Shown here in pieces: positions 46,635 through 55,161 of a stretch of DNA of 64,000 nt. The DNA lies in the NCBI GenBank assembly GCA_021805275.1, contig JAJZFQ010000192.1, forward strand, positions 62,001-126,000, read 5' to 3'. Below the pieces are notes generated by a model. The model made no database searches. It saw only the letters and a program-made list of their open reading frames with translations, and was not told the origin of the DNA. The translations under genes and the position numbers were made by a program. This DNA comes from Pseudomonadota bacterium (GTDB lineage Bacteria; Pseudomonadota; Gammaproteobacteria; Steroidobacterales; Steroidobacteraceae). The number at the start of each line of letters is the position of its first letter. Position 1 is the first letter of the stretch.

Positions 46635-48709
46635 GCCGCGATCCGCATCTCGGCGGCGCGGATCAGCCCGGGCACGTCCAGGATCAGTGCCACTGATCCG
46701 TCGCCGAGAATGGTCGCGCCGGAGATGCCCTCGATGTGCCCGTAATTGGTTTCCAGAGACTTGATGACCACCTGCTGTTGACCGAGCAGATCGTCGACGA
46801 ACAATCCCACGCGGCGGCCGTCGCCCTCGGCGACGACCACCAGGCCGTCCTGCAGCGCACGGGAGTGCGGCTCCACGACGAACAATTCGTGCAGCCGGAT
46901 GACCGGCAGGTACTCGCCGCGGAACGAGAAGAGCTCGCCATGCGCACCGAGTCGGCTGACGCTGCCGCTGTTCAGCTGCATGGACTCGACGATCGAGATC
47001 AGCGGGACGATGTACGTCTCGCTCCCGACGGCGACCGATTGGCCGTCGACGATCGCGAGCGTCAGGGGCAGCGTGATGGTGAACCGTGCGCCGCGGCCCG
47101 GATTGCTGAGCACCTCGATCTTGCCGCCCAGCGACTTGACGTTGCGCCGTACGACGTCCATGCCGACCCCGCGACCGGACACGTCGGTGGCTTTCTCGAC
47201 GGTCGAGAATCCCGGCTGGAAGATCAGCTCGTAAATTTCGGCATCGGACAACGATTCGGTGGCGCCGAGGATCCCGCGTGCGCGCGCCTTGGCGAGGATG
47301 CGCTCCTTGTCGATGCCGCTGCCGTCATCGCTCACCTCGACGGAGATGTTGCCCCCCCGGTGTGTTGCGTCGAGGTGCACTGTGCCCGCGGCCGGCTTTC
47401 CCGCCGCGAGGCGCCGCTCGGGAGACTCGATCCCATGATCGATGCAGTTACGTACCAGGTGGACGAGCGGATCGCCGATCTTCTCCAGCACGGTCTTGTC
47501 GAGCTCGGTCTGCTCGCCGGTGAGCTTGAGTTCGATCTGCTTGCCGAGCCGCTGCGCCAAGTCGCGCACCATGCGCGGGAAGCGGCTGAAGACGAAGCTG
47601 ATCGGCAACATGCGCACGCGCATGACGCATTCCTGCAGTTCACGCATGTTCCGCTCGAGCTGCGCCAGCCCGGCGCGCAGCGGTTCGGCCTGGGGCCCGG
47701 TCAGCTGCTCGGCAAGCTGGATCAGCATTGCCTGCGTGATCATGAGCTCCCCGACGGTGTTCATCAGCTCGTCGATCTTGTCGACGCTCACGCGGATCGA
47801 GCTGGAATCGCCGCTCGGGCTGAGCGGATGATCTGGCCGGTTCACCGGGTCGGGGCGAGCTCCGGCAGGTCCGGGGGCAGGGGGGCTGTCCGGGACCGCG
47901 TCGGGCGTTTCCGTCGGCGGGTGCGCCGGCCGGTCGAACGCGCGGGCCGCCGGCTCGGGTGCGGCCGCAGCGCCAGCAATTTGCTGCGCGTCGGCAAAAG
48001 GTTGAATGTGCAGCTCGCAGTCGCCTTCGGCCCAGTCGAACACCTGCCGCAGTGCCTCTTCACTGACCTCGCCCGACAGCTCGATGGTCCAGGCGAGATG
48101 GCAGTCCTGCGGATCGATATCGCCGAGCGGCGGCAGCCCCTGGGCGTCGATGCGCACGTGAATCTCGCCGAGTTCGCCGAGTTCACGCAGCATGCGCAGC
48201 GGATCGTTACCACGGGCCAAAAGTTCGCGATAGGGACGGAAGCGGATCTGCCAGCGTTTCGTCGTGCGGGGCGTAGGCGCCTCGGGGACGCCGGAGGGTG
48301 TGCTGGGCGCGCCGGGCGCTCGGCGCGCGATGATCACTTCCAGATCGAATTGCAGATCCGATACGCGCTGCGGGTCGATCGGTTGCTTTGCCTGCACCGC
48401 GCGCAGCATGGCGCGCATGACGTCGACGGATTTCAGCAGTACGTCGGACACCTGATCGCTGACGGGCATAGCGCCGCTGCGCAGCGCATCGAGCAGCGTC
48501 TCGAGGCTGTGTGTGAAGGAGGCGATGTCGGTGAAGCCGAACGTCGCGCTGCCGCCCTTGATTGAGTGCGCGACGCGGAAGATCGTATTGATGAGCTCAG
48601 GATCGGGTGCGCCGACGTCGAGCTTCAGCAGCGCGGCCTCCATGGAGTCTATCGCCTCGAAGCTCTCGGCGAAAAAGGCATCGTGAAACTGGGTGAGATC
48701 GACGGTCAT
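46631..48709 (-). CDS. cheA: Chemotaxis histidine kinase CheA
   Basis: A 692-residue kinase. The Hpt domain carries H48 in FRVAHSIKGGSATFG. A linker of about 130-320 is Pro/Ala-rich and contains a CheY-binding-type beta segment. Dimerisation is around 330-390, followed by the HATPase with NCIDHGIESPERR, DDGSGID and GRGVGMDVV, and a C-terminal CheW-like domain. The ATG at 48709 is 8 bp after the STAS gene stop. It phosphorylates CheY and CheB. Confidence 0.96.
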   Translation of the reverse strand: MTVDLTQFHDAFFAESFEAIDSMEAALLKLDVGAPDPELINTIFRVAHSIKGGSATFGFTDIASFTHSLETLLDALRSGAMPVSDQVSDVLLKSVDVMRAMLRAVQAKQPIDPQRVSDLQFDLEVIIARRAPGAPSTPSGVPEAPTPRTTKRWQIRFRPYRELLARGNDPLRMLRELGELGEIHVRIDAQGLPPLGDIDPQDCHLAWTIELSGEVSEEALRQVFDWAEGDCELHIQPFADAQQIAGAAAAPEPAARAFDRPAHPPTETPDAVPDSPPAPGPAGARPDPVNRPDHPLSPSGDSSSIRVSVDKIDELMNTVGELMITQAMLIQLAEQLTGPQAEPLRAGLAQLERNMRELQECVMRVRMLPISFVFSRFPRMVRDLAQRLGKQIELKLTGEQTELDKTVLEKIGDPLVHLVRNCIDHGIESPERRLAAGKPAAGTVHLDATHRGGNISVEVSDDGSGIDKERILAKARARGILGATESLSDAEIYELIFQPGFSTVEKATDVSGRGVGMDVVRRNVKSLGGKIEVLSNPGRGARFTITLPLTLAIVDGQSVAVGSETYIVPLISIVESMQLNSGSVSRLGAHGELFSFRGEYLPVIRLHELFVVEPHSRALQDGLVVVAEGDGRRVGLFVDDLLGQQQVVIKSLETNYGHIEGISGATILGDGSVALILDVPGLIRAAEMRIAA

Positions 48710-48717
48710 GGGGCCGC

Positions 48718-49080
48718 CTAACCGAGTGCGAGCATCGCGTCCATGCCGAGCAGACGAGCCGCGTCCGTGAGCTCTGCCGAGACGGCTCGCCATTCGACCG
48801 GCCCGCCCGCGAGCCGGCGGTCACGGACAAATGCGGCAAGCAGCTGCAGCGCCGCGGTGTCCACGCGAGCGACGGCGGCGGCATCCAGGACCACCGCTCC
48901 CAGCTGGGGCAGGCGGGCGCACAGGGCGTCCCTCAGGCCCATGGCCCCCGCCAGCGTGCATTCCCGTTCGAGTACAAGCGGACCGTCCGCCGCGTGCGCG
49001 CCGCCGGCCGCGACGGCCGTGCGAGCGCGACGGCCGCGAACGGGTTTACGAGCCGGATTCGAGCGCGGACGTGTTTTCAT
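48718..49080 (-). CDS. STAS-domain protein of the chemotaxis operon
   Basis: A 120-residue protein. A basic N-terminal tail (KTRPRSNPARKPVRGRRARTA) precedes an anti-anti-sigma-like STAS fold: LERECTLAGAMGLRDALCARL, VVLDAAAVARVDTAALQLLAAF, then VEWRAVSAELTDAARLLGM. It resembles STAS proteins that lie next to cheA in gammaproteobacterial chemotaxis loci. A FliA-type promoter sits just upstream; the predicted start site is only about 4 nt from the ATG. Its partner and function are unknown. Confidence 0.82.
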   Translation of the reverse strand: MKTRPRSNPARKPVRGRRARTAVAAGGAHAADGPLVLERECTLAGAMGLRDALCARLPQLGAVVLDAAAVARVDTAALQLLAAFVRDRRLAGGPVEWRAVSAELTDAARLLGMDAMLALG

Positions 49081-49091
49081 AATCTGCGTAG

Positions 49092-49118
49092 CTATCGGCG
49101 GGCCGGTGAGGCCCTTGA
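49092..49118 (-). promoter_or_regulatory. Candidate FliA (sigma28) promoter upstream of STAS-cheA
   Basis: On the minus strand -35 TCAAGGGC, spacer 11 nt, -10 GCCGATAG (7 of 8). It fits in the 47-bp gap between the DUF2802 and STAS genes. The leader to the STAS ATG would be only about 4 nt, so the STAS gene might be read leaderless or the main product could be cheA and beyond. Confidence 0.6.
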
Positions 49119-49127
49119 GGCGACTCG

Positions 49128-49550
49128 CTAGGATGCTTGACGCAGTTCCGGTACTGGCGGCCCGTGCAGCCGGCGAACGAGCTGCGCCTCGGCGGGCGTC
49201 AGGCCGCACCCCGAAACCAGCTCCTCGGCACTCGCGCCGCTGCGCGCCAGGCGGATGGCGATCTGATAGCCCTGCGGTCCGGACGCGCTCCCCGCCGGGC
49301 GCGCCGCGGGCTGCTCCAGACGCTCAGTGAGCTCCGCGATGCGCTGATCCGACGATTCGAGGCGGGCCGTGATTTCGCCGAGCCGCTCGAGCAGCGAGCG
49401 GTTCTGGGCCACCACCTCCTCGGTTTGCTGCCGCGTCGCACGTCGCCAGGCGGTGAAGGTCACGGCGGCGAGGGCGAACGAGAAGACCAGAAACACCGCG
49501 CGCCCGAGGATGAGGAAGAACTCGATGTTTGGCAGATTCATGACGGCCAT
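49128..49550 (-). CDS. DUF2802 membrane protein
   Basis: A 140-residue protein: one N-terminal membrane helix (IEFFLILGRAVFLVFSFALAAVTFTAW), a coiled coil (EEVVAQNRSLLERLGEITARLESSDQRIAELTERLEQ), and a C-terminal DUF2802 domain (GYQIAIRLARSGASAEELVSGCGLTPAEAQLVRRLHG). The family is common in flagellar/chemotaxis operons of gammaproteobacteria and is uncharacterised. The ATG at 49550 has AGGAG upstream; the frame also opens at 49592 without a ribosome binding site. A sigma54-type promoter precedes it. Confidence 0.85.
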   Translation of the reverse strand: MAVMNLPNIEFFLILGRAVFLVFSFALAAVTFTAWRRATRQQTEEVVAQNRSLLERLGEITARLESSDQRIAELTERLEQPAARPAGSASGPQGYQIAIRLARSGASAEELVSGCGLTPAEAQLVRRLHGPPVPELRQAS

Positions 49551-49646
49551 CGCCGCTGCTCCTGTGAAGTCGGTCACAAACTCCGCGCGCATCGGGCCGG
49601 CGGCGACGGAATTCCGTCGCGCCAGTGCGCACTCATCGACAGGATC

Positions 49647-49662
49647 TGCAGATTCCGTGCCA
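49647..49662 (-). promoter_or_regulatory. Candidate sigma54 (-24/-12) promoter before DUF2802 and che genes
   Basis: On the minus strand TGGCACG, 4 nt (GAAT), CTGCA: a single mismatch to TGGCACG-N4-TTGCA. It starts 2 bp after the motD stop, with predicted start near 49636, about 86 nt upstream of the DUF2802 ATG. The GTGA-N6-TCAC palindrome seen at the other sigma54 sites is not found upstream. Confidence 0.65.
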
Positions 49663-49664
49663 GC

Positions 49665-50498
49665 TCACGTGCCGCTGCGCGGTAACCAGGCCGGATCGGC
49701 GTGATGACGCAGTTTGTTCGAGAGGATCACCACAACGACACGCCGGTTCGACTCGCGTCCGACGGCGGTGGCATTCGTGGCGATCGGCCGCTGGTCGCCG
49801 AACCCGATCACCGCCAGGCGACTGGGCGCCACACCGTGGCCGGACAGTACGTGCACGACACTGCCGGCGCGCGCCGCGGACAGCTCCCAGTTCGATGCGA
49901 ACTGAACCGTCCGGATGGGTACGTCGTCGGTAAAGCCTTCCACCCGGACCGGGTTGGGATAGTGCATCAGCACGGCCGCCAGATGCTGAATCGCTGTGAC
50001 GGCGCTCGGGGAGAGACGAGCGCTGCCGCTCGGGAAGAGCAGATCCGTGCTGAACTGGACCTCGATCATGCCAGGGGAGCGATGCACTATCACAACGTGA
50101 TGGCGCATGAGAGCGGCCATGGCGCGATCGACGTGAGCGGCCACCTCAGCGAGCGTCGGATCGTGTACCGGCGTCGCCGAGTGATTCGCCTGGGACGGCG
50201 AGGCGCCGACTGCAGTGGGCGGCAGCGCGGCGGCGTTGTGTGCAGTGGCGGTGTCGGCGGCGGGCGGCCCGCTGCTCACTGCCAGCTTCGCATGGATCTG
50301 GATCGGCGCGAGCCCGCGCGGTTGGCCGCGAAATGCAGTGTAGAGGGAATTCGACAGCACGCGGTACTTGCCGGCATTGACCGATGAGATCGAGTACATC
50401 ACCACGAAGAAGGCGAGCAGCAGCGTCAGCAGGTCGCCGTAGGGAATCGCCCAGCGCTCGTGGTTGGTGTGCTCTTCGTGGCGGCGGAGTCGGCGCAT
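49665..50498 (-). CDS. motD: Flagellar motor stator protein MotD (MotB family)
   Basis: A 277-residue stator protein. The proton-carrying aspartate is D22 in YGDLLTLLLAFFVVMY, the single membrane helix follows, and the C-terminal OmpA-like peptidoglycan-binding domain (VRVEGFTDDVPIRTVQFASNWELSAARAGSVV) anchors it to the wall. It forms the stator with MotC encoded 10 bp upstream. The middle linker is Ala/Ser/Pro-rich. Confidence 0.93.
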   Translation of the reverse strand: MRRLRRHEEHTNHERWAIPYGDLLTLLLAFFVVMYSISSVNAGKYRVLSNSLYTAFRGQPRGLAPIQIHAKLAVSSGPPAADTATAHNAAALPPTAVGASPSQANHSATPVHDPTLAEVAAHVDRAMAALMRHHVVIVHRSPGMIEVQFSTDLLFPSGSARLSPSAVTAIQHLAAVLMHYPNPVRVEGFTDDVPIRTVQFASNWELSAARAGSVVHVLSGHGVAPSRLAVIGFGDQRPIATNATAVGRESNRRVVVVILSNKLRHHADPAWLPRSGT

Positions 50499-50508
50499 GC
50501 AAATCGGC

Positions 50509-51249
50509 CTAGTGCAGATAGCCTTGCAGTTTGTTCTCGATGGCGCGCGGGTTCTCGCCCTGCGCGATGGCGAGCATGCCGTCGATGATCATCTCGCGGA
50601 ACTGCGTCTGGCGATGGATGATGCCCTTGAGCTTCGCTGATACTGGCAGAAAGAACAGATTGGCGAAGCTGATGCCGTAAACCGTGGCAGTGAAGGCGGC
50701 CGCGATGCCGTGTCCGAGTCGGCTGGGATCGGTCAGATTCTGCAGAACGGCCATCAGTCCGAGTACCGCCCCGATGATGCCGAGGGTCGGGGAATATGTC
50801 CCGGCGCTTTCGAACACCTTCGCCGCGGTGATGTCGGCGTGTTCGCGCATGTTGACATCGACGTACAGCGTGTTGCTGATGCTTTCCGGCTCGCTGCCGT
50901 CGACCAGCAGCTGCAGCGCCTTGCGCGTGAACTCGTCGGGCTCCTCGTCGATGAGTGGTTCGAGTCCGAGCAGGCCCTGCTTGCGCGCGGTCTGACTCCA
51001 CTGCACGATCTTCTCGATCAGGTGACGTCCGTCGCGCGGCGGCGGGCGCATGACCCAGGGAAACAGGTGAAGGGCGCGGCGCATGACCGGCAGCGGGGTC
51101 TGCACGCAGATCGCGGCGATGGTTCCACCACCGACCACGACCAGCGCCTCGAGCGACACCAAGGCCATGACGCCGGCGCCGCGCAGCAGCGCGCCGACCA
51201 GCACGGCGTTGACCGCGAGCACCAGACCAACGATGCTCAATACGTCCAT
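50509..51249 (-). CDS. motC: Flagellar motor stator protein MotC (MotA family)
   Basis: A 246-residue proton channel subunit with four membrane helices: two at the N-terminus (VLSIVGLVLAVNAVLVGALLRG and MALVSLEALVVVGGGTIAAI) and two toward the C-terminus (TLGIIGAVLGLMAVLQNL and GIAAAFTATVYGISFANLFFLPVS). Charged cytoplasmic loop residues contact the rotor. Partner of MotD; second-type stator as in Pseudomonas, while a MotA/MotB pair may be elsewhere. Confidence 0.94.
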   Translation of the reverse strand: MDVLSIVGLVLAVNAVLVGALLRGAGVMALVSLEALVVVGGGTIAAICVQTPLPVMRRALHLFPWVMRPPPRDGRHLIEKIVQWSQTARKQGLLGLEPLIDEEPDEFTRKALQLLVDGSEPESISNTLYVDVNMREHADITAAKVFESAGTYSPTLGIIGAVLGLMAVLQNLTDPSRLGHGIAAAFTATVYGISFANLFFLPVSAKLKGIIHRQTQFREMIIDGMLAIAQGENPRAIENKLQGYLH

Positions 51250-51258
51250 CGCGGCGCC

Positions 51259-51981
51259 CTACATGCCCAGACCGGACAGCAGAGCGTCCACGTCAGTCTG
51301 TGCTGCGGCGACCTCTCCTCGGGTGACTCCCGGGATCGTCGGCCCATGAGCGCTTGTGGCTTCATCGCCAAGCGTCACCTGTTCGACGCCGTCGCCGGAG
51401 AGCGCGTGCAGATCAGCGAGGGTTCGTTCGAGTTCTCCCACCAGATGGATGACGCTGCGGATGATCTGTCCGGTCAGGTCCTGATAGCCCTGGGCGAGCA
51501 GTACGTCCGATAGATTGCGCCGGATCTGCTCGCAGTCGTCTCGCGCCGCGGTCAGGAACGGCTCCAACGCCGGCATCGACCCCGCCGGCGTCTCGAGGCT
51601 GCGCGCCGCGGTCAGAGACTCGAGCAGATTTCCCGCCACGCGAGCGGTGCGCTCGGCGAGGGGCCCGGATTGTTCCACCAAGTCGAGCGTGCGGTGCGCG
51701 GCTTTGTCGGTCATGTCGATCACGTGGGTCAGCCGGGCACGGGCCCCTGGAATCTCGTGCGCGGCGAAATCCGCGAGCCGCGATTCGATGCTGAAGCGCT
51801 CGAGCGCCTTGTGCAGATCATCGGTGAGCTTGCGGATCTCGCCGAGCATCTTCGGTTCGCGCATTTGCACGATCCGATCCACGGCTGTGAAGAAAGCCGA
51901 CTCGTCATCGCACTGGAAGGCCTCGCCCAAAGCCTCCAGGTAGATGCCGTACTCGCCCTTCAAGACGGAAAAATTGGACAT
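51259..51981 (-). CDS. cheZ: Chemotaxis phosphatase CheZ
   Basis: A 240-residue helical protein that dephosphorylates CheY-P. The active-site motif YQDLTGQIIRSVIHLV carries the conserved Q and D. The C-terminal end DVDALLSGLGM matches the CheY-binding tail. It lies just downstream of cheY (7 bp) and upstream of motC. Confidence 0.94.
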   Translation of the reverse strand: MSNFSVLKGEYGIYLEALGEAFQCDDESAFFTAVDRIVQMREPKMLGEIRKLTDDLHKALERFSIESRLADFAAHEIPGARARLTHVIDMTDKAAHRTLDLVEQSGPLAERTARVAGNLLESLTAARSLETPAGSMPALEPFLTAARDDCEQIRRNLSDVLLAQGYQDLTGQIIRSVIHLVGELERTLADLHALSGDGVEQVTLGDEATSAHGPTIPGVTRGEVAAAQTDVDALLSGLGM

Positions 51982-51988
51982 GGCTCTC

Positions 51989-52375
51989 TTACTTCCCGGT
52001 TGCGCTCAGAATCTTGTCGAGCTTTTCCTTGAGGGTTTCGGCGGTGAACGGCTTGATCACGTATCCGTTCACGCCCGCCTGCGCCGCTTCGATGATCTGG
52101 TCGCGCTTGGCCTCTGCGGTGAGCATGAGCACCGGCAGCGCGGCGAGCCGTGCATCGGCGCGCACGGCCTTGACAAGGTCGAGGCCAGGCATGCCCGGCA
52201 TGTTCCAGTCGGTGATCAGAAAATCGAAGTTGCCTGCCTTCAGCAGGGGCAGAGCGGTTTGTCCGTCATCGGCCTCCGTCACATTGGGATAGCCGAGGTC
52301 GTGCAGGAGGTTCTTGATAATGCGCCGCATGGTCGAGAAGTCATCGACCACCAGGAACTTCACATCGTTGCTCAC
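51989..52375 (-). CDS. cheY: Chemotaxis response regulator CheY
   Basis: A 128-residue receiver that binds FliM/FliN to switch rotation. Residues: DD in [11 protein letters not shown], phosphoacceptor D56 in [10 protein letters not shown], conserved lysine in [10 protein letters not shown]. The start is GTG at 52375, overlapping the fliA stop (GTGA); a longer frame upstream is shadow of fliA. It is co-translated with the sigma factor and followed by cheZ. Confidence 0.96.
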   Translation of the reverse strand: MSNDVKFLVVDDFSTMRRIIKNLLHDLGYPNVTEADDGQTALPLLKAGNFDFLITDWNMPGMPGLDLVKAVRADARLAALPVLMLTAEAKRDQIIEAAQAGVNGYVIKPFTAETLKEKLDKILSATGK

Positions 52376-53124
52376 TGTTTGCCTCGCGTCGCTGTTGTGG
52401 CTGACTTCGTGCCATCGCGCCATTCGCTCAAGCGCGCCTTCAGGCGGGCCAATGCTTGTCCGTGCAGCTGGCAGACACGTGATTCGGTGACCCGCAGTAC
52501 CGCGCCGATTTCCTTCAGGTTGAGTCCTTCCGTGTAGTAAAGCGACATCACGAGCCGCTCGCGCTCCGGCAGGCCGTCGATGGCCGTGGCGAGCGCTGCA
52601 CGGAATTCCTCGTCCGCGGTTTCGATGAACGGGTCCGCCTCGCCTTCGACGGTCACCGCGGCGTCATCGAGCGCTGCGAGCCGACAGCTCGCTGCGTCCT
52701 GGACGATGGTGTGGTATTCCTCGAGAGACACACCGAGGCGTGAGGCGATTTCGCCGTCGCGTGCGTCGCGGCCGGTGTGACGTTCGATTTCCTGTACCGC
52801 GGCGGCTACGGCGCGCGCCTTGCGGTGCACCGAGCGCGGGGCCCAGTCTAGTTTGCGCAGAGCATCGATCATCGCACCGCGGATGCGTATGCCGGCGTAG
52901 GTCTCGAAGCTGGCGCCCCGGTCGGCGGCGTAGTTGGAGGCTGCTTCCAGCAGGCCGAGCATTCCGGCCTGCATCAGGTCGTCGATCTCCACCGAGGGCG
53001 GCAGCCGTCCGGCGAGGTGATAGGCAATGCGCTTCACCAGCTCGACGTGCCGGCTCACCAGGTCAGCCGCGTCGGGCGCTGCGCGCAGGCGCTGCGGTCC
53101 GCCGTAGGCACTGGCTGCGTTCAT
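52372..53124 (-). CDS. fliA: Flagellar sigma factor FliA (sigma28)
   Basis: A 250-residue sigma factor lacking region 1. Region 2 is [26 protein letters not shown] and [18 protein letters not shown]; region 4 is [37 protein letters not shown], recognising the -35. The ATG at 53124 overlaps the flhG stop (ATGA); an upstream extension is shadow. It should recognise the TCAAG/TAAAGTTT-N11-GCCGATAA sites found before fliC, fliS, flgM, flgB and STAS-cheA. Its antagonist FlgM is encoded in the window. Confidence 0.96.
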   Translation of the reverse strand: MNAASAYGGPQRLRAAPDAADLVSRHVELVKRIAYHLAGRLPPSVEIDDLMQAGMLGLLEAASNYAADRGASFETYAGIRIRGAMIDALRKLDWAPRSVHRKARAVAAAVQEIERHTGRDARDGEIASRLGVSLEEYHTIVQDAASCRLAALDDAAVTVEGEADPFIETADEEFRAALATAIDGLPERERLVMSLYYTEGLNLKEIGAVLRVTESRVCQLHGQALARLKARLSEWRDGTKSATTATRGKQ

Positions 53125-53999
53125 GGCACCACCGCGAGCTTTGCCGCGCCGCGCTGCACCAGCCGCTCGACAAAGAATTCGATGTTGCCACGCGGACCGG
53201 GCGGCACGGGCCACTTGTCGGCCGCGTCGGCCAGTTTCCTGAAGGCGCGCGCCGCGCTGCTCGCCGGATAGGCGTCGCACACCGGCCGCTGCTCGCGCAC
53301 CGAGCGGTGCAGATACTCGTCCTCGGGGATCTCGCCGGCGAATTCGAGCACCACATCAAGGAAGCGCGTTGTGACGCGCTCGAACCGGTCGAACAGTTCC
53401 CGCCCGGCCCCCGTCCCGCGCACGCGATTGGCGAGTACCCGGAAGCGTCCGACGCCGTGATTGCGGCTGAGGACCTTGATGAGCGCGTAACCGTCCGTGA
53501 GAGAGGCCGGCTCGTCGCAGATGACCACCAGGATCTGCTGCGCTGCCTGTGCGAACTGCAGCACGCCCTGAGCGATGCCGGCGGCCGTATCGATGATCAG
53601 CACTTCGACCTGGGCGGCGAGGGAACTGAAGGCACGAACGAGTCCGAGATGCTCGGCGGCGCCCATGGTCGCCAGGTCGGCCGCCCCGGAGGCCGCCGGG
53701 ACGACCTGAAAGCCCTGCGGTGCCTGGATCAGCACCTCATCGAGGGTGCGCTCCCCGCTGATGACGTGCGCGAGCGTGTAGCGCGGTGAAAGTCCGAGGA
53801 ACACATCGGCGTTGGCCAGCCCCAGATCTCCGTCGAGCAGCACGACGCGCTTGCGCGCCGCGAGTGCGGTAGCGAGGTTTACCGAGACACTGGTCTTGCC
53901 GACGCCGCCCTTACCACCGGTGACGGCGATGACCTGCACCGGCTGTGCGAGCGCCTTGAGTTTGGCGTTGTTGATCAGGCTGAGCTCAGGTGTTGGCAT
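53121..53999 (-). CDS. flhG: Flagellar number regulator FlhG (FleN), MinD-type ATPase
   Basis: A 292-residue ParA/MinD-type ATPase with the deviant Walker A GGKGGVGKTS (29-37), LLDGDLGLANADVFLG and IIDTAAGIAQGVLQF. It limits flagellum number; in Pseudomonas FleN antagonises the master activator FleQ. The ATG at 53999 overlaps flhF by 14 bp; an upstream TTG is less likely. The C-terminal amphipathic segment (RGNIEFFVERLVQRGA) may be a membrane-targeting tail. Confidence 0.94.
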   Translation of the reverse strand: MPTPELSLINNAKLKALAQPVQVIAVTGGKGGVGKTSVSVNLATALAARKRVVLLDGDLGLANADVFLGLSPRYTLAHVISGERTLDEVLIQAPQGFQVVPAASGAADLATMGAAEHLGLVRAFSSLAAQVEVLIIDTAAGIAQGVLQFAQAAQQILVVICDEPASLTDGYALIKVLSRNHGVGRFRVLANRVRGTGAGRELFDRFERVTTRFLDVVLEFAGEIPEDEYLHRSVREQRPVCDAYPASSAARAFRKLADAADKWPVPPGPRGNIEFFVERLVQRGAAKLAVVP

Positions 54000-55158
54000 G
54001 TGCAAGCTTTCCGAATCGTCGTCGCAGGAGATCTTCGTCCGCGGCAGCGCCGCTCGTCTTGGCGAGCCGCACCGCCTGAGTGATCAGTTCGAGGGCGCGT
54101 GCCGGACGCAGGTCCTCGGGAACGCGCTGTCCGTCGCTGACGTAGGAGACCGGCAGCCGCGCGTGAATCAGTGCCGAGAGCGCCCCGCCGAGGCTGGCGG
54201 CCTCGTCCATCTTGGTGAGCAGGCACGAGGCAGGCTTCAAAGCCGCGCAGCGCGCGATCGTCTCCTCGAGCGCGCCGGCCTGGGTACTCGCGGCCAGCAC
54301 CAGCGCCGGCTCCAGCCGGGGGGCACAGGCGGCGAGCACGGCGAGCCGCGCGTCGAACTGTGCATCGCGCACGCTGGCTCCCGGGGTGTCGATCAGCACC
54401 AGCCGTTGCCGGCTCAGACCCGAGAGCAACTGCGGCAGCGCCTCGAAGCGCTCCGGCACGTGCACCGGCACCCCGAGCAACTGCCCCAGCGCGTGCATCT
54501 GGTCCTGGGCGCCGATGCGCACGGTGTCCGAGGCCACCAGCGCCAGGTCCTTCGGGCCGTGGCGCAGAATCCACCGCACCGCGAGCTTGGCGAGCATGGT
54601 GGTCTTGCCGACCCCTGTGGCGCCGATAAATGCCACGCAGCCACCGCTATCGAGCCAGCGGTCGCCGGTGACCTGCAGGTACTGGGAGAGCCCGGCGACG
54701 GTAAACCGACGTCCCTGCGCCAGATCCACGCCGGGTGGCAATTGTCCGACGAGGTGATCGGCCAGATCCTGGGCGACCCCGATCTCAGAGAGCTCGCGCA
54801 GCAGCTCGACGTGCACCGGATGGCGCCGCGAGCGCTCGTTCCAGGCCAGCTGCGCCAGCTGGGTCTCGAGCATCCGCCGCAGCGTCTTCAGTTCAATGCC
54901 CATCGCCTCGGCCGAGGCATCCGCAGCGGCCGCGGCCGGCGGCAGGGCCGGGGCGAAGGCCGGCTCGGGCGCGACCCGCAGTTCGGTCGGCTTGGCGGCG
55001 CTGTCGAGGCGCGCGGCATCGAAATCCACCGCGGCTGTCACTTCCACACCATTCGTCCCGCGCCGCGAGGAGAGAATGACCGCGTCCTCGCCGAGCTGCT
55101 CGCGGATCGCGCGCAGCGCCTGGCGCATGTCCGGTGCGGTGTGTCGTACGATCTTCAT
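53986..55158 (-). CDS. flhF: SRP-type GTPase FlhF, flagellar positioning
   Basis: A 390-residue protein. The N-terminal B domain (about 1-80) is shorter than in some relatives, the N domain follows, and the GTPase has FIGATGVGKTTMLAKLA near 183-195 with VASDTVRIGAQDQ and IDTPGA. It marks the pole for flagellar assembly. It lies 3 bp downstream of flhA and overlaps flhG. Confidence 0.95.
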   Translation of the reverse strand: MKIVRHTAPDMRQALRAIREQLGEDAVILSSRRGTNGVEVTAAVDFDAARLDSAAKPTELRVAPEPAFAPALPPAAAAADASAEAMGIELKTLRRMLETQLAQLAWNERSRRHPVHVELLRELSEIGVAQDLADHLVGQLPPGVDLAQGRRFTVAGLSQYLQVTGDRWLDSGGCVAFIGATGVGKTTMLAKLAVRWILRHGPKDLALVASDTVRIGAQDQMHALGQLLGVPVHVPERFEALPQLLSGLSRQRLVLIDTPGASVRDAQFDARLAVLAACAPRLEPALVLAASTQAGALEETIARCAALKPASCLLTKMDEAASLGGALSALIHARLPVSYVSDGQRVPEDLRPARALELITQAVRLAKTSGAAADEDLLRRRFGKLAHANT

Positions 55159-55161
55159 GAA

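Noticed and set aside
46736..48565. 609-codon open frame on the plus strand opposite cheA
   Set aside because: Shadow of cheA in high-GC sequence: composition is Arg/Asp/His-rich without any recognisable domain, while the minus strand encodes CheA with all motifs.
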